64,000 nt of DNA from Sediminispirochaeta smaragdinae DSM 11293 (GTDB lineage Bacteria > Spirochaetota > Spirochaetia > DSM-16054 > Sediminispirochaetaceae): NCBI RefSeq assembly GCF_000143985.1, contig NC_014364.1, forward strand, positions 1,178,001 to 1,242,000. The letters run 5' to 3'. The position numbers and the translations under genes were made by a program. The notes beneath the pieces are model-generated. The model saw nothing but the letters and a program-made list of their open reading frames with translations, was not told the origin of the DNA and did not search any database. Shown here piece after piece: positions 60,273-64,000 of this stretch. Position 1 is the stretch's first letter. Each line of letters starts with the position of its first letter.

Positions 60273-60300
60273 TGTTAAACGTTTATCAAGCGTTTACACA
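60273..60300. promoter_or_regulatory. Possible LacI-type operator in the leader of the BMP gene
   Basis: The palindrome taaacgttta (60276-60285) is followed by a second related half, gcgttta (60290-60296). The AACG/CGTT cores resemble LacI-family operators. It lies just after the promoter, where a repressor would block transcription. Confidence 0.4.
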
Positions 60301-60314
60301 TTAAGGAGGAGACG

Positions 60315-61298
60315 ATGAAAAGAGGAGTAGTACTGGCTATACTGTTTTTCCTGCTGGCTGCGGGAATGCTGTTTGCCGCCGGTTCCCAGGAAGCGAGTGA
60401 GGAAGAAGCCCTAAAGGTTGCTTTGGCACTTCCCGGCCCCATTAGCGACAATGGCTGGAGTGCATCTGCCTATGAAGGCTTGATGATGATTGAAGAGAAC
60501 TATGGCGCCGAGGTCTCTTACACCGAGAATGTAAGTACCAGCGACATGGAAGATGTATTTCGCAGCTATTCGGAACTTGGTTACAGTATCATCTTCGGCC
60601 ACGGTTCCCAGTTTACCGATGCTATCCATGCTGTGGCCGGTGATTATCCTGATATCCAGTTTATTATTATCAATGGAAACAGCCCGAAGGCTCCCAACAT
60701 CGCCTGTATTCAGGTTGCGGATGATCAGCAGGGCTTCATGATGGGGGCCGTAGCAGCTTTGCTGACGAAAACCGGGACCATTGGGGTTATCGGTGGTGTC
60801 GAAATTCCCCCCATCAAAATGGCGGTGGATGGCTACATGCTCGGTGCAAAGTATGCGGATCCCAATGTCGAGGTCCTCAGTACCCTTACCGGAAGCTTCG
60901 ACGATGTAGCCAAGGCAAAGGAAACCGCCCTTGCCATGATAGGAAACGGCGCCGATATTGTCGGTGCGATTGCAAACCAGGCCGGGCTCGGCTCCATCGA
61001 GGGGTGTAAGGAACGCGGCGTCATGGCTGTTGGGTCAAATCAGGACCAGAATCCCGTTGCTCCCGATACCGTCGTTGTCAGTGTGGTCAAGAGCATTCCC
61101 GTTCTTTTTACCTTTGCCTTCGAAAAGATGGCCGAGGGTAGCCTGGAGCCAAAAGTGTATCGCCTCGGTGTCAACGAGGGAGCGGTCTACCTTTCTTCCT
61201 GGCATGGTTTTGAAGATAAAGTACCTGCCGAAGTGAAGGCAAAACTTGAAACGATTAAGGACGAAGTCGGTAGTGGTACGGTAAAGACCCAGCCGTAG
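60315..61298 (+). CDS. BMP-family nucleoside-binding lipoprotein/periplasmic protein
   Basis: The 327-residue protein belongs to the BMP/Med family, the binding proteins of purine-nucleoside ABC importers in spirochaetes and Gram-positives. A hydrophobic signal ends near LFAAGSQE, and the type I binding fold follows with DNGWSASAYEGL and FVFTF-type signatures (sequence VLFTFAFEKMAEG). The natural ligand is likely a purine nucleoside. The start has an aaggagga site. Confidence 0.9.
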   Translation: MKRGVVLAILFFLLAAGMLFAAGSQEASEEEALKVALALPGPISDNGWSASAYEGLMMIEENYGAEVSYTENVSTSDMEDVFRSYSELGYSIIFGHGSQFTDAIHAVAGDYPDIQFIIINGNSPKAPNIACIQVADDQQGFMMGAVAALLTKTGTIGVIGGVEIPPIKMAVDGYMLGAKYADPNVEVLSTLTGSFDDVAKAKETALAMIGNGADIVGAIANQAGLGSIEGCKERGVMAVGSNQDQNPVAPDTVVVSVVKSIPVLFTFAFEKMAEGSLEPKVYRLGVNEGAVYLSSWHGFEDKVPAEVKAKLETIKDEVGSGTVKTQP

Positions 61299-61320
61299 AT
61301 CGAAGAAAGGGGAGCGATAT

Positions 61321-61836
61321 ATGGAAAAGATAACGCTTTTCGTCAATGGTCGGGTTCGGAGCCTAGAGGTTCCGAAAAATCGGACACTGCTTCGGGTTTT
61401 GAGGGAAGATCTTCATCTTACCGGAACCAAGGCTGGTTGCGAGACCGGTGATTGTGGTTCCTGCAAGGTCCTTGTTGACGGAGAGGCTGTAAGTTCCTGT
61501 ACGCTCCCCGCGTTTCGTGCGGATGGCAAGACAATTACCACCATAGAAGGGGTGGCCGCTTCCGACGGCACCCTTCATCCTGTACAGCGCGCTTTTATCG
61601 AGGCAGGAGCCGTTCAATGCGGCTTCTGCACTCCGGGTATGATTATCGCCACCATAGCCTTGCTGAACCGAAATCCCGATCCTTCAGAAGATGAGATCAG
61701 GAGCATGCTCGACGGACAGGTCTGCCGTTGTACCGGATATGTAAAGATTGTTGATGCCATCCGACAAGCTTCAGCTTTGCTGCGCTCTTCACATAAGGAT
61801 GACATGGACACATGCGAAAAAGCACAATTGATCTGA
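61321..61836 (+). CDS. Xanthine-dehydrogenase-type 2Fe-2S subunit
   Basis: The 171-residue protein is the small iron-sulfur subunit of the molybdenum hydroxylase family (XdhC/XdhE/CoxS type). The plant-type cluster ligands are Cys40, Cys45, Cys48 and Cys60; the second cluster ligands are Cys100, Cys103, Cys135 and Cys137 in QCGFCTPG and VCRCTGY. In the host operon it sits between a nucleoside-binding protein and its permeases, so it probably belongs to a purine hydroxylase whose large subunits are encoded beyond the window. It overlaps the first permease gene by 25 bases. Confidence 0.92.
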   Translation: MEKITLFVNGRVRSLEVPKNRTLLRVLREDLHLTGTKAGCETGDCGSCKVLVDGEAVSSCTLPAFRADGKTITTIEGVAASDGTLHPVQRAFIEAGAVQCGFCTPGMIIATIALLNRNPDPSEDEIRSMLDGQVCRCTGYVKIVDAIRQASALLRSSHKDDMDTCEKAQLI

Positions 61837-62906
61837 GTAAGGCCGTTTCGCCTCTTTTGGCGATCTTTTTTGCTCTGCTTTTTGGGGGGGCTGCCATCTA
61901 TCTCCTTGGCTTTAACCCTCTTGCGGCATATGCGAGCCTTGCTAAGGGCTCTGTTGGCAGTATCAAGGCCGTGACCGAAACCATCGTCAAGGCCGTTCCC
62001 CTCATATTTACCGGACTCGGTTTCGCCGTTGCCAAACGGTGTGGGATGATCAACATCGGCGCAGAGGGGCAACTCTACATGGGCGGCCTTTTTGCCACCG
62101 CCGTCGGGGTCTATTGGGATTTCCTGCCCCCCGGGATCCATCTGTTGGCTGCCCTTGCCGCCGGCGTTGTCGGAGGCGGGATGTGGGGCGCCCTTGCCGG
62201 TTGGTTTAAGGTTCGTTTCGGTGCGAGCGAAATCATCACCACCATCATGCTCAATTATATCGCTAGCCTTTTTATCAGCTTTTTGGTGACCGGCCCCATG
62301 AAGGAGCCCAAGGGAGAGTTTCCCCAGAGTTCCCAAATCGCCCATACGGCTCAGCTTCCCCGAATCCTGCCGGGAACGCGATTACACCTCGGCTTTATTG
62401 TGGCCCTTCTTGCGCTTGCCTTTTTCTACTATTTTCTTTGGAAAACCGCCTCAGGCTACGAGATGAGGGTGGTGGGGATGAACCCGGAAGCGGCTCGCTA
62501 TGCAGGAATGAACACTGCCAAAAGCAGTCTTCTTGCCATGTTTATGGCCGGGGGCTTCTCGGGCCTGGCCGGTGCCACGGAAATCCTCGGTGTCCAGTTC
62601 AGGCTCTTTCAGAATTTCTCGCCCGGATACGGTTTCGACGGAATTGCCGTTGCCTTGTTGGGGCGGAACACCCCGATTGGTATTTTCCTTTCCGGCCTTT
62701 TATTCGGCATGTTGCGGGCCGGGGCAAATATGATGCAGATGCTGGCCAAGGTTCCCGTTTCCGTTATTTCGATCATGCAGGCCTTTGTCATTCTTTTTGT
62801 GGTTGGGCGGAGCTTTTTCGAGACACGGAAGAGTAGGGTGAATATCCTTGAATCGGAGTCTGAATCCGACCTCGAGGCAGAAGTGGGCGAGGGAGACAGG
62901 GTATGA
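61812..62906 (+). CDS. Nucleoside ABC permease (first subunit)
   Basis: The 364-residue permease is of the BPD_transp_2 family branch for nucleosides (YufP/RnsC-like): it has the N-terminal signature KRCGMINIGAEGQLYMGG and the late motif PGYGFDGIAVALLGRNTPIG. About nine membrane segments are visible and a short acidic tail follows. It is translated from an ATG inside the 2Fe-2S gene, and the end overlaps the second permease by 4 bases. Confidence 0.92.
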   Translation: MRKSTIDLSKAVSPLLAIFFALLFGGAAIYLLGFNPLAAYASLAKGSVGSIKAVTETIVKAVPLIFTGLGFAVAKRCGMINIGAEGQLYMGGLFATAVGVYWDFLPPGIHLLAALAAGVVGGGMWGALAGWFKVRFGASEIITTIMLNYIASLFISFLVTGPMKEPKGEFPQSSQIAHTAQLPRILPGTRLHLGFIVALLALAFFYYFLWKTASGYEMRVVGMNPEAARYAGMNTAKSSLLAMFMAGGFSGLAGATEILGVQFRLFQNFSPGYGFDGIAVALLGRNTPIGIFLSGLLFGMLRAGANMMQMLAKVPVSVISIMQAFVILFVVGRSFFETRKSRVNILESESESDLEAEVGEGDRV

Positions 62907-63820
62907 TGGAGTGGATATTTGAATTCATAGCCGCCGATCTGCGTACCATGACGCCGATTCTTCTTGCTGCCCTCGGTATGGCCTTCAGCGAACGGGCCGG
63001 TTCGGTCAATATCGGCGCCGAAGGCATCATGCTGATCGGAGCACTGGCAGGGGCTGCCGGCTCCTTTCTTTTCGGCAGCATCTGGGCCGGCGCCTTTGTG
63101 GCCATGGCAAGCGGGGCCCTTATTGCGCTTCTGTTTGCCTATCTTACGGTCACCCTCTACGCCGACCAGATTGTCGTCGGTGCCGGCTTAAATGTCCTGG
63201 GACTCGGTCTGAGTACAAGCATTGCAAGGGTCCTTTTCGGGGTTAATACTACTCCGCCACAGCTTGACGCCTATAAGATTGTCCCCATTCCCTTGCTTGA
63301 AAAGATCCCTCTGCTTGGCCCCGCCCTTTTTCAACAAAAACTGTTGGTCTATGTTGCCATAGTCTTGGTCCCTATCGTCCATTTTATTCTCTTTCGAACC
63401 AACATGGGCTTGAAAATACGGGCAGTGGGCGAGCATCCACAGGCTTGTGATACCCTTGGTATCAATGTCTACCGAACCCGCTATGCAACGCTTATCATCA
63501 GCGGGGTTTTTCTCGGCCTTGCAGGATCCTATGTAAGTTTGGGACTTTTGAGTTTTTTCACCGAGAACATGATATCGGGGCGCGGTTTTATTGCTCTGGC
63601 TGCGGTGGTGTTCGGAAAGTGGAAGCCAAAGGGCATTCTTTTTGCCGCCCTGCTCTTTGGGGCTGGGGATGCCCTTCAGTTTAGGCTGCAGGCCTCAGGG
63701 ACGGAAATCCCCTATCAATTTTTGCTAATGGTGCCCTATGTCCTTACGATAGCGGCGCTGATTGGTCTGGTCGGTAAGGCCAAGGGACCTGCGGCCAGGG
63801 GCAAGCCCTATTTAAAATGA
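62903..63820 (+). CDS. Nucleoside ABC permease (second subunit)
   Basis: The 305-residue permease is the partner of the previous one (YufQ/RnsD-like). It has AFSERAGSVNIGAEGIMLIGA in the first third and GRGFIALAAVVFGKWKPKG in the last third. Together they form the membrane channel of the nucleoside importer. The start overlaps the previous stop as ATGA. Confidence 0.92.
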   Translation: MMEWIFEFIAADLRTMTPILLAALGMAFSERAGSVNIGAEGIMLIGALAGAAGSFLFGSIWAGAFVAMASGALIALLFAYLTVTLYADQIVVGAGLNVLGLGLSTSIARVLFGVNTTPPQLDAYKIVPIPLLEKIPLLGPALFQQKLLVYVAIVLVPIVHFILFRTNMGLKIRAVGEHPQACDTLGINVYRTRYATLIISGVFLGLAGSYVSLGLLSFFTENMISGRGFIALAAVVFGKWKPKGILFAALLFGAGDALQFRLQASGTEIPYQFLLMVPYVLTIAALIGLVGKAKGPAARGKPYLK

Positions 63821-63836
63821 AACAGAGAGGTAGAGT

Positions 63837-64000
63837 ATGAGTCCGGTTCTTGAGATGAACGGAATCGTTAAACGCTTTCCCGGGGTCCTTGCCAACGATC
63901 ATGTCGACCTCCGAGTGGAAAAGGGTGAGGTGCATGCCCTGCTCGGGGAAAATGGGGCGGGGAAGTCGACCCTGATGAATGTACTTTACGGCATGTATGA
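63837..64000 (+). CDS. Nucleoside ABC transporter ATPase (3' end outside window)
   Basis: Only the first 54 codons are visible. They encode an RbsA/MglA-type ATPase start with [15 protein letters not shown] and a complete Walker [17 protein letters not shown]. The gene is preceded by a gagaggtag site and follows the second permease by 16 bases. It should encode a double-domain ATPase of about 500 residues that powers the nucleoside importer. Confidence 0.88.
   Translation, partial: MSPVLEMNGIVKRFPGVLANDHVDLRVEKGEVHALLGENGAGKSTLMNVLYGMY

Overview
This is a bacterial chromosome segment of moderate GC content, densely coded and arranged in long directional operons. Three things suggest an anaerobic, saccharolytic free-living spirochaete (Spirochaeta/Sediminispirochaeta type): solute-binding proteins that follow their signal peptides with short stretches such as FASGKQE and AAGSQE, the abundance of peptide, sugar and nucleoside ABC importers, and an aldehyde:ferredoxin-oxidoreductase-type metabolism. 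The assignment is an inference from gene content and style; no rRNA or tRNA gene is visible. No CRISPR array, prophage or intact insertion sequence was seen.

Layout. (1) 1-841: end of an RbsC-type sugar permease. (2) 936-2102: a lone DUF4143-type ATPase behind a promoter embedded in a perfect 13-bp inverted repeat. (3) 2221-10049: seven overlapping genes encoding a MoxR AAA+ ATPase, a helical protein, a metallopeptidase-vWA fusion, a small helical protein, an acyl-adenylating ligase, NadR and PnuC. This is the strongest candidate for an undescribed system. (4) 10050-10542: a gene-free stretch with three GC-rich hairpins flanked by a 21-bp direct repeat. (5) 10543-20218: a haem acquisition and anaerobic haem-use operon (flavodoxin, FecD, FecE, HutW/ChuW-like radical SAM enzyme, binding protein, ExbB, ExbD, TonB, outer-membrane receptor, HmuY-like lipoprotein). 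(6) 20413-27113, minus strand: a tungsten/molybdenum aldehyde oxidoreductase (YdhV-like), a Tat-exported four-cluster ferredoxin, two TatA, TatC and accessory genes, with DUF364, XdhC and an FMN-binding lipoprotein next to it (27267-29378).

(7) 29583-43753: a peptidoglycan-recycling region: dipeptide epimerase, class C beta-lactamase-like hydrolase, MurQ, AnmK, a complete peptide ABC importer, two acetyltransferases, a decayed M20 amidohydrolase, a NagZ-like GH3 enzyme and an RpiR/MurR-type regulator. (8) 43858-49439: a second family 5 ABC importer, possibly for oligosaccharides. (9) 49561-57556: a LacI regulator with two clear operators, an RbsCAB transporter, ribokinase, RbsD, a DeoC-like aldolase and a UroD-like protein. 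(10) 57625-60186, minus strand: a second ribokinase, a UPF0210 (PFL-like) protein and an ACT-domain partner. (11) 60315-64000: a BMP-type purine-nucleoside ABC importer with a xanthine-dehydrogenase-type 2Fe-2S subunit inserted in the operon; the ATPase gene runs off the window.

How they fit together. The window is a string of scavenging modules: haem iron, cell-wall fragments, pentoses or deoxypentoses, nucleosides and NAD precursors are imported by dedicated transporters and handed to the enzymes encoded beside them. The NadR/PnuC pair is translationally coupled to a MoxR/vWA ATPase module, a link I cannot match to a known pathway.
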